Positions 1 through 11,900 of a stretch of 64,000 nucleotides of DNA are shown here, in pieces (positions within the stretch are counted from its first letter, which is position 1; every line of letters starts with the position of its first letter). The notes under the pieces were generated by a model. It worked only from the letters and a program-made list of their open reading frames with translations, was not told where the DNA came from and did no database searches. The DNA is taken from NCBI GenBank assembly GCA_035546935.1, contig DASZVP010000002.1:672518-736517 (forward strand). Direction: 5' to 3'. The translations under genes were made by a program, and so were the position numbers. The stretch comes from DASZVP01 sp035546935. Lineage in GTDB: Bacteria; Patescibacteriota; Saccharimonadia; Saccharimonadales; UBA4665.

Positions 1-2953
1 AATAGTGATAGGAACTGCTGATGCTACAAATCACATAGATATAATTATTGTAGGTAACAGAGCCGCGCACATTATCTCCCCATGAATCACAGGCCGCAAT
101 ATCGGGGGTTTGCTGCCAGGTCGTTCCGCCAGGCACCGTCAGGCTGTCGTTGCTGTTAACAGTGCTACCATTGCTAAGCGTGACGGTGCTGGTGGCGGTG
201 TTGATCGTCATCAGGCTGCTGCTGCTTAGGCTGGTCGAGGTGTTAAAGTAAGCCACCTGTCCGGCCGTGCCGCTACCGGCGATGCCGCTGCCGGCACAGT
301 TATTGAGATTCTTGAGACAAAGGATGTCGTTGGCGTTAGTGTCGGCTGGCAGAGTTAGGGCTGTGGCATTGGCTTGTAGCGGATCGGATTGAATGCTGAA
401 CGAACCGCCCGCCCCGGCGCCCGCCACGGTAATCTTGCCGGCCACGCTACCAACTATGCCCAAAGTCAACTGAGCGCTACCATCAAATTTAGCTACGGTG
501 GCGCCGGTGCTGCTGACGAGGTCAACAATGTCCTGACCGGAAGCGCCTTGAATGGTGGCCGCAACGCTGGCACTGCGAGCTTGAATGTTGATGTTGGCGC
601 TGGTCTGTTGAGCTGTCTGATTAAAGATGTAGCTGGTGTCACCGCCGCCGGCATTTACACCGCTACAGTTGCCAAGCGTCTGCAAACAGATGGTATCGTT
701 AGCGGCAATCACCGGGAAGCTGGCGCTAACGCCGGCCACCTGGCCGGCTGCCGTCTTAACCGTCACCGACCCGCCGGTGCCGACGCTAGAGATCATCAGC
801 TGCCCAGCAGTAGTACCGACCACACCCAAAGTTAGGCCACCCCCCTGCACCGTTACGTTGGCGGCGGCAGTTAAGTTTTGGCTGGTATCAATCGACAACG
901 CGTTGATGTTATGCGTCTTAATATTAAGACCAAAATTGTCGGTGGTACCGAGTACGCCAGTGGCCCCAAAAGCGTTGCCGCCTTGAGTGAAAGCACTGCC
1001 CGGACCGATGCCACCACCAACAGTACAGTTGCCGGCTGTGGTACAAACATTATTGCCTGATTGCTGCAGCACACCAGTGAAGTTAGCCGTGGCATCGGCG
1101 TATCTGGCCACATTGGCGCTCAGCGAAATTAGGCCACTGGCAGCCGTGAAACTGTTGCTATCAAATTGGGCAATACCTTTTTGAGTGGTTGAAGCGTTAT
1201 CGATTGTAATAGTTGTGCCGACGCCGCTGGAGTTGGCAATTGCCAGCGAACCGGACAGGCCGTCCAGGTTGGTCACGCCGCCACTGCCACCGCCCGAGCC
1301 GGACAAGCAGTTGGCAAAACTGAGAGCGCCTAGGCCATTAGTGCTCAAGCACTGACCAGCGGTGCCGTCGGCAATTGGCAGCGTCAGGCTGAAGTTGCCG
1401 GCGCTGGCACCAGATTGCAGCGTAATGGTATTGGTATTGGTGGAGTTTTTGAAAGCGATGCTGCCGGTCTTGCCTGCGGGGCCAGCTGTGCCCAAAGTTA
1501 AACTGTTGCTCCCTTGCAGAGTTAAACCGCCGGTTGCGGTTAAGTTGCCGGCGCTTTGACTCAAAGCGGAGTTGCCGATGGTAAAACCTGTGCCCGAGAA
1601 GATTGGCACCGTCCCAACCGTACCGCCACCGCCAATGGCACTGCCGCTGCCGCCGGTACCGACACAGTTGCCACTGGCATCACAAACGGTATTACCATTG
1701 TGCTGCAAGTTAGTGCCGGTAAAGTTGGCGGTGGCGTCATTATATTTAGCAACATTGCTACTTAGGAAAGAGTCGCCAACGGTGCCGCTAACAATCTGGC
1801 CCCCACCGATGGCAATGGCCACGCTGTTAGCTGTAGTTAGCTGTCCCTGAGCGTTAACATTTAGCACCACAGTGTGCGAAGCATCGCCGTAAGTTGCAGC
1901 TGTAACACCGGTGCTTTTTAGCGAAATGGTGCCGCTGGCAGCTGCAAAACTTGTGCTATCAAACTGGGCTATACCCTTTTGGGTAGTTGAGGCGTCATCA
2001 ATGGTAATGGTTGAGCCGCTGGCCGAAGAGTTAGACAGTGATAACGCGCCAGTTTGTGAGTCCAAGCTCGTAACGCCGCCGCCAATGCCGGCAACCGTTA
2101 AGTCAAACTGACCGCCGCCTAGGCTGTTAATAGTGACTGTGCTGTCGGAAGAGCTTAAGCCGACCACTCCATTATTGGTGATGGTGTTGCCGCTAACGCC
2201 AATCCCGGTGCCGGCGTTAAGGCTAGTAAGCCCAGTGTTGGTAATGGTCATGCCGCTGATGTTTATCCCCGCGCCGGCCACCAGGTTCAGATCACCGGTC
2301 AGCCCCTGAAGACTGCTGACACCAATGGCATTGGTGACGTTAGTGACATTAGTTGTGCCGCCATCGCCGCCCTGGTTCAAAACTGAATTGTCAATTGACA
2401 ATTTATTGTCGACCAATGTTAAGCCGCTGCCCAAGCTAATCGCGCCGGTAGCACCGTTAATGCCCGTGGTCGGGGCCAAACTGACAAACTGTTTGCCATT
2501 GTAGTAGTAAGGCGCTTTGGTGGTTTTATCGAAGTAAATTTCACCCGCAACCGGAGCGCTGGGCTGTGTGATTGGCTCCAAAACAATACTGCTGTTGACT
2601 TCAAGCTGCCCGTTAATTGTCAGCTGGCTGGCCTGTCCTAAGTTCAAATTCTTAGCACCGCCCACACCATTCAGCGACAAGTTACTGACGGGGTAGTTTT
2701 GTGAGGAGCTGGTGTCACTCTTATTAGAATCGGCATGGGTCAGGTTTATGCCAATTGTACCCAGGGCAATCAGCAGCATAACTACCCCGGCTCTGGTCGT
2801 AAAGCGCAGTGCGCTTTTGTTGTAGCTGAAAAGTGACAGTTTAGGCGACCGGCGCTGGCTGGCCGAAACCGGAGGCGTCGACAGAACGGCCGGCGCCTGA
2901 TTAGCGACGGCTTCTTGGTATTGCTGTTCCAGGCTAGTGTCCGCCGGCTGCAT
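1..2953 (-). CDS. Giant repetitive surface protein 0, C-terminus beyond window edge
   Basis: An open reading frame runs from the ATG at 2953 to the left edge without a stop (984 codons seen), so the protein is incomplete at its C-terminus. Residues 1-50 are polar and cytoplasmic, about 54-72 form one membrane helix, and the rest is Gly/Ser/Thr/Asn-rich repeat, probably outside the cell. It shares with the next giant protein a GEIYFD...PYYYNGKQFVS element and repeated S-L-x-G-x-x-G / T-I-T-N-x-G units resembling phage tail-fibre or adhesin stalks. The last visible part, near TWQQTPDIAACDSWGDNV, is less repetitive and may begin another domain. The start lies 4 bases after the stop of the upstream giant gene and has GGAG 7 bases before it, so the two are almost certainly co-transcribed and translationally coupled. 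The exact function is unknown; adhesion or host contact is inferred. Confidence 0.8.
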   Translation of the reverse strand, partial: MQPADTSLEQQYQEAVANQAPAVLSTPPVSASQRRSPKLSLFSYNKSALRFTTRAGVVMLLIALGTIGINLTHADSNKSDTSSSQNYPVSNLSLNGVGGAKNLNLGQASQLTINGQLEVNSSIVLEPITQPSAPVAGEIYFDKTTKAPYYYNGKQFVSLAPTTGINGATGAISLGSGLTLVDNKLSIDNSVLNQGGDGGTTNVTNVTNAIGVSSLQGLTGDLNLVAGAGINISGMTITNTGLTSLNAGTGIGVSGNTITNNGVVGLSSSDSTVTINSLGGGQFDLTVAGIGGGVTSLDSQTGALSLSNSSASGSTITIDDASTTQKGIAQFDSTSFAAASGTISLKSTGVTAATYGDASHTVVLNVNAQGQLTTANSVAIAIGGGQIVSGTVGDSFLSSNVAKYNDATANFTGTNLQHNGNTVCDASGNCVGTGGSGSAIGGGGTVGTVPIFSGTGFTIGNSALSQSAGNLTATGGLTLQGSNSLTLGTAGPAGKTGSIAFKNSTNTNTITLQSGASAGNFSLTLPIADGTAGQCLSTNGLGALSFANCLSGSGGGSGGVTNLDGLSGSLAIANSSGVGTTITIDNASTTQKGIAQFDSNSFTAASGLISLSANVARYADATANFTGVLQQSGNNVCTTAGNCTVGGGIGPGSAFTQGGNAFGATGVLGTTDNFGLNIKTHNINALSIDTSQNLTAAANVTVQGGGLTLGVVGTTAGQLMISSVGTGGSVTVKTAAGQVAGVSASFPVIAANDTICLQTLGNCSGVNAGGGDTSYIFNQTAQQTSANINIQARSASVAATIQGASGQDIVDLVSSTGATVAKFDGSAQLTLGIVGSVAGKITVAGAGAGGSFSIQSDPLQANATALTLPADTNANDILCLKNLNNCAGSGIAGSGTAGQVAYFNTSTSLSSSSLMTINTATSTVTLSNGSTVNSNDSLTVPGGTTWQQTPDIAACDSWGDNVRGSVTYNNYIYVICSISSSYHY

Positions 2954-2957
2954 AGGC

Positions 2958-5900
2958 TTACTCCACTATGAAGTAGTTAAAGCTGTAGGTGGTGTTTGCT
3001 TGAGGCATATTGCTCAAGCCGAAGCTAAAGCTATTAGCGCTTTGCTGATCTGGGTAAATTAACAGAGGTGCGCTCTTGTCATCGTTAGGAACAAGGACGA
3101 TGCGAGGGGTCTTACCAAATGGCTTGTGGAAGGTGATGGTGGCAAAGTCGCCGCTCAGTGGATCGTCGCCAATCTTCAAGATGATGGTACCGCTAGTGTC
3201 ATTGCCATCAAGTGTGGCGCTGGCGCCGTTGCCGGCTGAGCTGGAGACTTGAATGGTTGGAGCTGGGCCGCCAGTAATGATGTGGCCGTTAATCATTAGG
3301 TCTTGGACGCTGGCCAAGCCGGTGACAGTTAGGGTGCCGGCAATGCTGGCGTTACCAGTGACTGTCAGGCTACCGGTGCTAATGACGCCACCGACGTTCA
3401 AGTTGTTGGCGATCTGGGTGTTGCCGTTAACTTGCAGACTGGCCGTAGTCATGGCATCTTGCAACGGTTGGCTGAAGAATTGTGGGTGAACCAGGACCGA
3501 TATTTCGCCGCTGCCGCTGGTTAATGGCGCCTGAGCGTAACCAATGATGTAGCCGGAGCCGCTTAGCTTGGCACCAACACCTGGGGTGCTCGACAAACCG
3601 ATTGGATCACCAACATTAATCGGACCATTGCTGGTGTCCACCTGGACTGGCACCTGGCCGACCAAGGAGACCAAGGCGTTACTTTGGCGGTAGTTGCTTG
3701 GGCAGCTAGCGTCGGAGTCCAGGCAGCTTGGGCCGTTACCGACGAAGCCAGAGTTGTCCGAAACTGTACCGATGATTGGCTTGGTTGGGTCGCTAGCCAA
3801 GGCCACTGAACCGTTACTGGCGCCGCTGTAGCTGACCAATTGGTGCAAGCCTGGCTTGTTAGTCTGGTCAACTGGGAAGTACTCAGCATAGTCAGCACCG
3901 TTGGTGTTATAGGCAATGTGAGTGCCGGTAGCACAGCTGCTAGAGCTGGCCACAGCGCTAACACTACCATCGCGGACCATACCGCCAGCGCTGTTAGCGC
4001 GGAACAGCAAGTAGTCAGCGTTGCCAGTTAGTGAACTGATGTTGTCACAGCTCAAGTTATTGAAGGCTAGGCTCAAGATATTAGAGTTGTCGGCTGGGTT
4101 ATTGTCGGTGTTCGTAAAGGATGCGACGGCCGCGCCAATGCCAGAAACGCTATTAGTAACTGTCAGCTGACCGTTAGTTACATTGGTATTACCGCTACCA
4201 TCGACGTTGAAGTAAGGAGTACCGGCGCTATTCTGTACCTGGAATAGAGCTGCTGTCTGACTGGCAGCGCCTTGGATAAATAGGCCGCCCTCGGTAGCAT
4301 TTGTAGCTGTTATCGACATGGTTGAGTGGTAAGTGGTTAATACGCCGCCGGTAGCGTTAATCATAACCTGTAAGGTTATGTTGTTACTGGCAACTTCAAT
4401 GTCTGGCTTACCGTCATTATTAACATCAGCTATGTTTATGCCAATTGGCGAACCGCTAGCAACTGCAAAGCTTTGGGCCGCATTTAGTGTTGTACCGGTG
4501 CCAGTTAAGACTGAAACAGTTCCTGACGTGAAATTGGCAACCGCAAAGTCCGGGATACCATCACCGTTTAAGTCACCGGTAGCCATCTGTTGCACACCAG
4601 TACCAACAGTGAAACTTGAGGCGACTGAGAAGCTGCTACCAGTACCGTTGTTTGTTAAGACTTGTAGCTGGTTGGAGTTATCGACTACTGCAATATCTGG
4701 GTGAGCGTCGCCGTTGATATCGTTGATCGCAACGCTAGTGGGAGAAGCACCCACTGTGTAGTTTGACGCTGCCGCAAAAGTACCATTACCGTTGTTAAGT
4801 AGCACAGAGATGTTGCTTGAACCGCTGTTGGCCACCACAATGTCTGGGTTGCCGTCATTATTAAGGTCGCCGGCAGCTAACCATTGAGGATTCGTACCAA
4901 CGGCATAATGAACCGGGTTAGCAAAAGTCCCATTACTACCATTATTGATGAGCACGGCTACTTGACTGCTGCCGTTTTCGCTAACAATAACATCCGGGTA
5001 GCCGTCACTATTCACATCACTCAGCGCCAAAGCAACCGGATTTTGAGTGTTAGACAAACTAATGTTTTGTATCAAGTTAAAGGTGCTGCCGCTGTAAGTA
5101 AATACGCCAACTGTGTTAGTGGACTGGCCGCTGCTACAGTTTTCGGCCAAAATAACTTCTGGCAAGCCCGAGTTGTTCAAGTTGTTGGCGGCAACCACTG
5201 CACTTGCCTGATGGCCAGTGAAACTACAGGTGTTGGAGCCATAGCCACTACCACTGGCAAAGGTACCGTTGCCATTATTAATATTGCCGGCAAAACCTGG
5301 GTTGCTAAAGCTAAATTGATGCATGCCTGCACCAATTAAATCGGGCCAGCCATCACCAGTGTAGTCGTCAACGGCTATGCCATTGTAACCGCCAGGAGTG
5401 CCAGAAGCGCCATAGGCCGTGTTAGTGCTAATGTTAAATATGCCGCCGCCCCAGTTGCTGTTGCTGAAGCTGACTTCCCCGCCGCCGACTGCAACACGCT
5501 TGTTCAGAGTGTCAGCCGTTAAGACATTGAAGGCGCTAGCATTCTGAATTGTAAAGGCTGCGGTTGAAGCGCCCGTGGTCATAATGTTGACGCTGGTAGT
5601 TTTACTCGTGCTACCGATATTAACGTTTGCCGCGTTTGTTGTGCCGACATTTACATTGCCGTTAACGCCAGTACCGTGGCCGACACCAGCGTCTATCACA
5701 GCGTTGCCGCCGTTGCCGTTAGTCGAGACCGCGGCGCCACCGGTAACGGTAATGTTGCCGCCATTGCCTGTAGCGCCAGCACCGCTAGTACCACCGTTGA
5801 GTGCCAATACGCCGCCGTTGCCGGTACCGTTACCGGTGGCCGCCTGCATTGTCAGGTTGTTGCCGGCAGTGTTGGCAGTGGTCTGAGTGGCGACTGTGAC

Positions 5901-8900
5901 GGTGTGGTTGGCGCCGGTACCAAAGTACAAGTTACCAGCCGCTGTTACACCAGCTACTACGGCGCTGGTGGAGTCCTGGAACTGCATCAGGTCGCCGGTT
6001 TGTGAACCAGCACCCTGAATGGCGGCAGCCACGTTGCCGGCCAAAGCGTTGACGAGCTTGAAGGTACCATTGATTGCCAAGTTACTGTTGAACTGAGCGG
6101 AGCGGCCAACGGTCAGGCCACCGGTAATTGATTCGTCACCAAAGACCTGGCTACTGCCGGAAACTTGCAGCGTGCCAGTTTCCAGGCCGCCGGCTTCGAG
6201 TTGCTGGCTGTAAGCGCCGCCGAGGTCAAAGATCTGTAGTTTGTTTAGGGTATTGCTCGATATGTAAGCAAAGCGGCCACTAATGAATGGTCGGGTTGGA
6301 CTGCCACCTGTGGCAACCGTGCCCAAGCTGAATGGCGCCGCAGGGTTGGAGATGTCGAAGATCTGGAAGTTGCTGGCACTAGAGTCGTTAACGTAGGCGT
6401 AGCGGCCCTGGACGTAGACATTGCTTGGCGCCGTGCCTGCCCCGCTGCTGACAAAGCCACTTTCGGTTGGGCTAGCTGGGTTACTAATGTCATAAACCTG
6501 CAACTGATTAATGCCGCTAGCAACTACATATGCGTAGCGACCGGATACAAACACGCCACCTGGATTACTGCTGGCGCCCGTACTAACGCTGCCTACGCTG
6601 GCCGGAGCGGCCGGGTTTGAAACGTTAAAGACCTGGAAAGTATTACTGCCGTTGTTACTCACGTAAGCATAAGCACCCTGAACGAACACGCTGCTTGGGC
6701 TGGTACCAGTTGCAACGCTGCCGACACTTACCAGTGTGTCTGGATCTGAAACATCGAAGATCTGCATCGTATTGCTACCACTGTTTAAGACATAAGCGTA
6801 GCGACCGGATACATATACAGCTACCGGATTAGTACCTGTTGCCACGCTATCAACTTGAGCCATGGCGGTCGGGTTGCTGACATCGTAGACCTGCAGCGTG
6901 TTGGTGCTGAAATTGACCAAGTAGGCATAGTGGCCCTGAACATAAACCTTAGCCGGCTGAGTGTTGGTGTCGGTAGCCACGGCACTGATGCTGGCCGGGC
7001 TCGAAGGAGTCGAAACGTCAAAGACCTGCAGCGTGGTATTGGTGGTTAGATAAGCGTAGCGTCCTTGGACGTATACTGCGCCTGGACCAACGTTTGACGA
7101 TACCTGACCGGTAGGTGCGCCCGGCATCGAACCGCTGACGTACAACTGCGAAGTTGGCGTACCGATAGAGCCAACATTCAAGTGGCCACCGGCCGCATCA
7201 ACCGTCAGCAGCGCGCTGCTACCAATGGCACTGCTGCCAGTGAAGTAAGCTAGCTGATTGGTGACACCATTGATGTTATTGCCACCGCCGCTACAGTTAC
7301 CCAGCGTTTGCAGACAGAAGACATCTGTGGTGCTGCCCGTAGGCAAAGTTGGAACGTTAATAGTTTGGTCTTGACCTTGGTCGAGTGGATCCTGAACGAT
7401 AGTCGAGCGGTGGCTGGTGTTGCCTAGGAACAACTGGCCGGTAGCATTGAAGCCAGCCAACTGATTACCGTTGCTGTCATTTACTTGGACTAAGTCGGCG
7501 GTTTGCAGCGAGGTAGCCTTAACCTTTAGTGCGATATCAGAAGCCGTCAAAGCATTAAAGCTGGCATGGCCAGTAACACTTAAGCTGCCGTTTACAGCTT
7601 CATTACCGCTGCCATCAACACTCAGTAAGGTATTGAGGTTGGCGTCCTGTAATAAGAACAGTGGTGCGGCTTGGCTAGGCGCAGCCTGAACGAACAAGCC
7701 GCCCTCATTCAAGTTATTGGTAGTAACTGACAGTGTTGGGTGATAGGAAGCTAGACCACCAGTAGAGTTCAGAATAACTGATATTAAGGCGTTATTGTTG
7801 TCGACGACAATGTCTAGTTTACCGTCACCGCTAACGTCAGCCAAAGATATGGTGTGAGGGCCGCTGCTCACACCAAAGGTATTGGGGGTTAGAGTTCCGT
7901 CACCGTTATTGATAAGTACTGAGATGGTGGCATCGCTGTTATCGGCCACAACAAAGTCTGTTAGACCATCCCCGTTCAGGTCACCAGTAGTCATTTCTTG
8001 TACGCCATTGCCAATAACGTAAGCTGGACCTGGAGTCCATGCAGTGCCCGTACCATTATTAAATAAGATAATGGCCTGATTCGTGCCGTAATCAACTACC
8101 AAATCATTCTTGCCATCAGCATTAATATCGCCTATACCCACACCCTTAGGTGAAGTGCCAATGGCAACTGGGCTACCCAAAACACTGAAGCTGCCGTTAC
8201 CGGCACCTTTTAGAATTGTTATGGTGCCATCGGTGCTGTTGGCGACCACAATATCGGGCTTGCCGTCACCAGTTACGTCGCCGATTGCAGAGTAAGCTGG
8301 ACCGGTACCTACAGCGTAGGTTACAGGGTTGGCCAGCGTGCCGTCGCCGTTATTAGTCATAACGGCAATCTTATTACCTGATGTGCCGTTTTCCGTAAAC
8401 ACAATGTCTTTGCGTCCGTCACCCGTCAGGTCAATCGATTGCAATGCCGCAGCACCACTATTACTTGGCAGACTAATAGTTTGTGTTTTGGAGTAAGATG
8501 TGCCGTTACTCCACTTCCATACCTGAATCTGACTGGTTCCACCTGACACCCAACCGCCGATTACCTCTGCCCTGCCGTCATCATTTAAGTCAGCTGCAGT
8601 AACGCCCTGATAGAAGCTGGTGGCATTGTCACCAAATCTCGCACCGGTACCAAATGTGCCATCACCATTATTAAAGTGGGAGCCAAAGAAGTTTCCATTA
8701 GCGACACCACCGGCTGCCACAATGTCCGGATGGCCGTCTCCATTAATATCACCGACAGCAGCTGAAGTATAGGTGGTGTTGGTAGTGGCATAAGTCCTGT
8801 TGGTACCGATCGTGAATGTACCACCGCCCACACCGGGGTTCAAGTGAACGATTTCGGCGCTGCCAATGGCTACACGGTTGTTGGCTGTATCGACGGCTAG

Positions 8901-11900
8901 AGTGCTGTTACCTAAAGCGTTCTGCACTGTGAAAGCGCTTTGAGAGGTGCCATTAGTGATAACATTTACGCTGTTGGCGTTGGTGGTATTACCCAGATTA
9001 ATCGTGCTGGCCGCGCTGGTTCCTATATTGACTGTGCCGTTAGCGCTGGTGCCGGTGCCAGCGTCAATTGTGACGCTGCCGCCGGTGCTGGTAGTACCAG
9101 TTTCGTTTCCGCCCTGGATAATGACATTGCCAGCTGTGCCACTTGCGACGTTGCTGCCGCCACCACTGACAGTCACGTTAAAGGAAGCGCCGCTGGTAAC
9201 AGCTGCCGCACTCACTGTGCCGCTCTGGCCGAACTGCAAGTTGCCGGCATTCGTGAAAGCCGCCAGTACGCTGCCACTGGAGTTGGTTAGATCGAGTAAA
9301 TCAGCCGTCTGGCTGGCAGCCGCCTGAATTGTTTCAGCGACGTTTGCAGCGCCGTTATTAACAAGTTTGATCTGGCCCGTCACGCCCAGGGCGCCACTAA
9401 ATTGCGACGAACGGTTGACCGTTAAGCTGCCCTGGATGGTTTCATCGCCATAAATCATAGCGCTGGAGTCCACGTTCAGCGTTCCGGTCTCAATGCCGCC
9501 GGCTTCAAATTGCTGAGCATACTCACCACCGAAGTTAAAGACTTGCAGCTGGTTGCTGTTGGTGCTGGCTACGTAAGCGTAGCGACCGGCTACATAGACA
9601 CCTTCTGGTGAAGAACCAGCGCCTACTGAGCCAACGCTGGCCGGGGCGACCGGGTTGCTGATGTCATAGACTTGGAGGTTGCCACTCGTGGCAGTCGTTA
9701 CATAAGCGTAACGGCCCTGAACAAAGGCGCTAAACGGACCACTGCTAGCACCAGTGCTCACCGTGCCAACGCTGGCCGGGGCGACCGGGTTGCTAATGTC
9801 AAAAATCTGCAGCGTGTTGCTGCCGTTGTTAGCCACATAAGCGTAGCGACCGGCTACGAAGACACTGTTCGGGCTGGTTCCGGTGTTAGCACTACCGACA
9901 ACACTGAGGCTATTAGCGTCAAAAATCTGCAATTTACCAGCTGTGCGGGCGGCTACATATATATAACGACCTACAGCATAGACGTCTTGCGGTCCGCTGG
10001 CAGTCGTAGCCGATCCGACCACAACGGGGCTGGCAGGATTGCTGATGTCGATAACTTGTACGGAGTTAGACTGCTTGGCAACCACGTAGGCATAGCGACC
10101 CTGAACGTAAACACCTTCTGGCTGCGTGCCAACAGTGAGCGTACCAACCACGGCCGGGCTAGCGGGGTTGCTGATGTCGATGATTTGCAGGGTGTTACCG
10201 CTAGAAGTCGTCACGTAGGCGTAGCGGCCGGCCACAGCCAAGCCCTCAGGGTTCAGGCCAGTACTAACAATGCCCACACCAGTCGGGCTGGCAGGATTGC
10301 TAATGTCGATGATTTGGAACTTGCTGGCGCTGTCGTCTACTACATAAGCGTAGTGGCCTTGAACCACCACACCGGCTGGGCCGGTTGAGGTTACCAAAGT
10401 ACCGGTGGTTGTAGACGGCACCTGACCGCTGACATACAGCTGACCAGTTGGGGTCCCTACAGTACCAAAGTTGGCACGGTTGTTGCTGGTGTCCAGGGTC
10501 AAGATACCGGTGCTGGCGACGGTGTTCGGACCGCTAAAGTAAGCTACCTGGCCGGTGGTGCCGACGCCGGCTACACCACCGCCACAGTTGCCGACGTTCT
10601 TAAGACAGAAAACATCGCTGGCATTGGTGTCGATCGGGAAGGATACAGTTGTTGTGGTGGCCTGCAGCGAATCAGCCTGCAAAGTGATGCTGCCGCCGGC
10701 GTTGGAGCTGGCCAGCAAGACTTTACCTGGAGTAGTACCAATGGTGCCGACGGTTAGGCCGCCAGTACCCTGGATCGTCAAAGCGCCAGTGGTGCTTAAG
10801 TTACCGCTAGATTGGGTCAAGACCGAGTCGCCAACGGTGAAGCCGCTACCAGTAAACAAAGGAATTGTTCCAACTGTACCGCCGCCGCCCAAGGCGCCGC
10901 CGTTGATACCGACACAGTTGCCGGACAAGGTACAAACATCGTTGCCACCCTGCTGCAGCTGACCAGTAAAGTTATTCAGTACGGCATTTTTCAATGGCAC
11001 GTTTGTACTCAAGAAGCCATCGCCGACAGTACCGCTGGTGATTTGATTGCCGTTGATCGAAATTAGAGTGTTGCCGGCAACCGTTAATTGACCTTGAGCG
11101 TTAACACTAAAGTTGGCAACGTGTGATCCGTCACCGTAGTTGCCGCTGCTGACACCAGTGTTCAATAGCGAAACAACGCCGCCAGAAGCTGAGAAGTTAG
11201 TACCGCTAAAGGTGGCGATACCCTTGGTTGAGCCATCAGCAGCTGCATTATTAAGAGTGACTGTGTTGCCGGAAGCTGTGGCGTTGGCCACATTAACGAC
11301 ACCGGATTGGCCGTTCAAGCTGATGACGCCACCGGCACCACCGCTGGCACCAGTCAAACAGCCGCCGAAGCTTAGGCCGCCGCTACCGTTGCTTTCCAAA
11401 CAGTCACTGGCTGAGCCGTAGCTGGTTGGCAAAGTAAAGGTCAGTGGTGAACTGTTGGAGCCAGCTACCAAGCTGGTGGTGTTGGCGCCGCTGCCCAAAA
11501 TCAGGCCACCGCTACCCTGGACTGCCAAGTTGCCGCTGTCAGTAATTAAAGTAACACCGGTTTGAGACAAGATTGAGTTGGCGACCGAGCTAGGACCGCT
11601 GAACAAAGTCAAAGCGTTGGTGGTTGGCGAACCAGTGGTGGAAACGCCGGAACCGGTGCCGGTACAGTTGCTGATTTCCTTAATACAGAAAGTGCCGCCC
11701 GTGGTTGGCAGCACATATGATTGGTTACCGGTTAACGCGCCGGCCAGGCTGACCGAAGCGCTAAAGCCGTCGCCGGTGCCGTCCAAGAATTTCAAAACAC
11801 CAAGATTGCTGCTCGAGCCAAGTGTTAAGCCACCCGAACCCTGCACTAAGGCATTGCCAGTCAGCGTCGTTAAGCCGGCTGCCTGCAGGCCGCCAGTAAT

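Noticed and set aside
1..2953. A pseudogene or non-coding stretch at the left edge
   Set aside because: Manual translation of the minus strand from 2953 stays open to the window edge, with clear similarity to giant protein 1, so it is an intact gene cut by the window.
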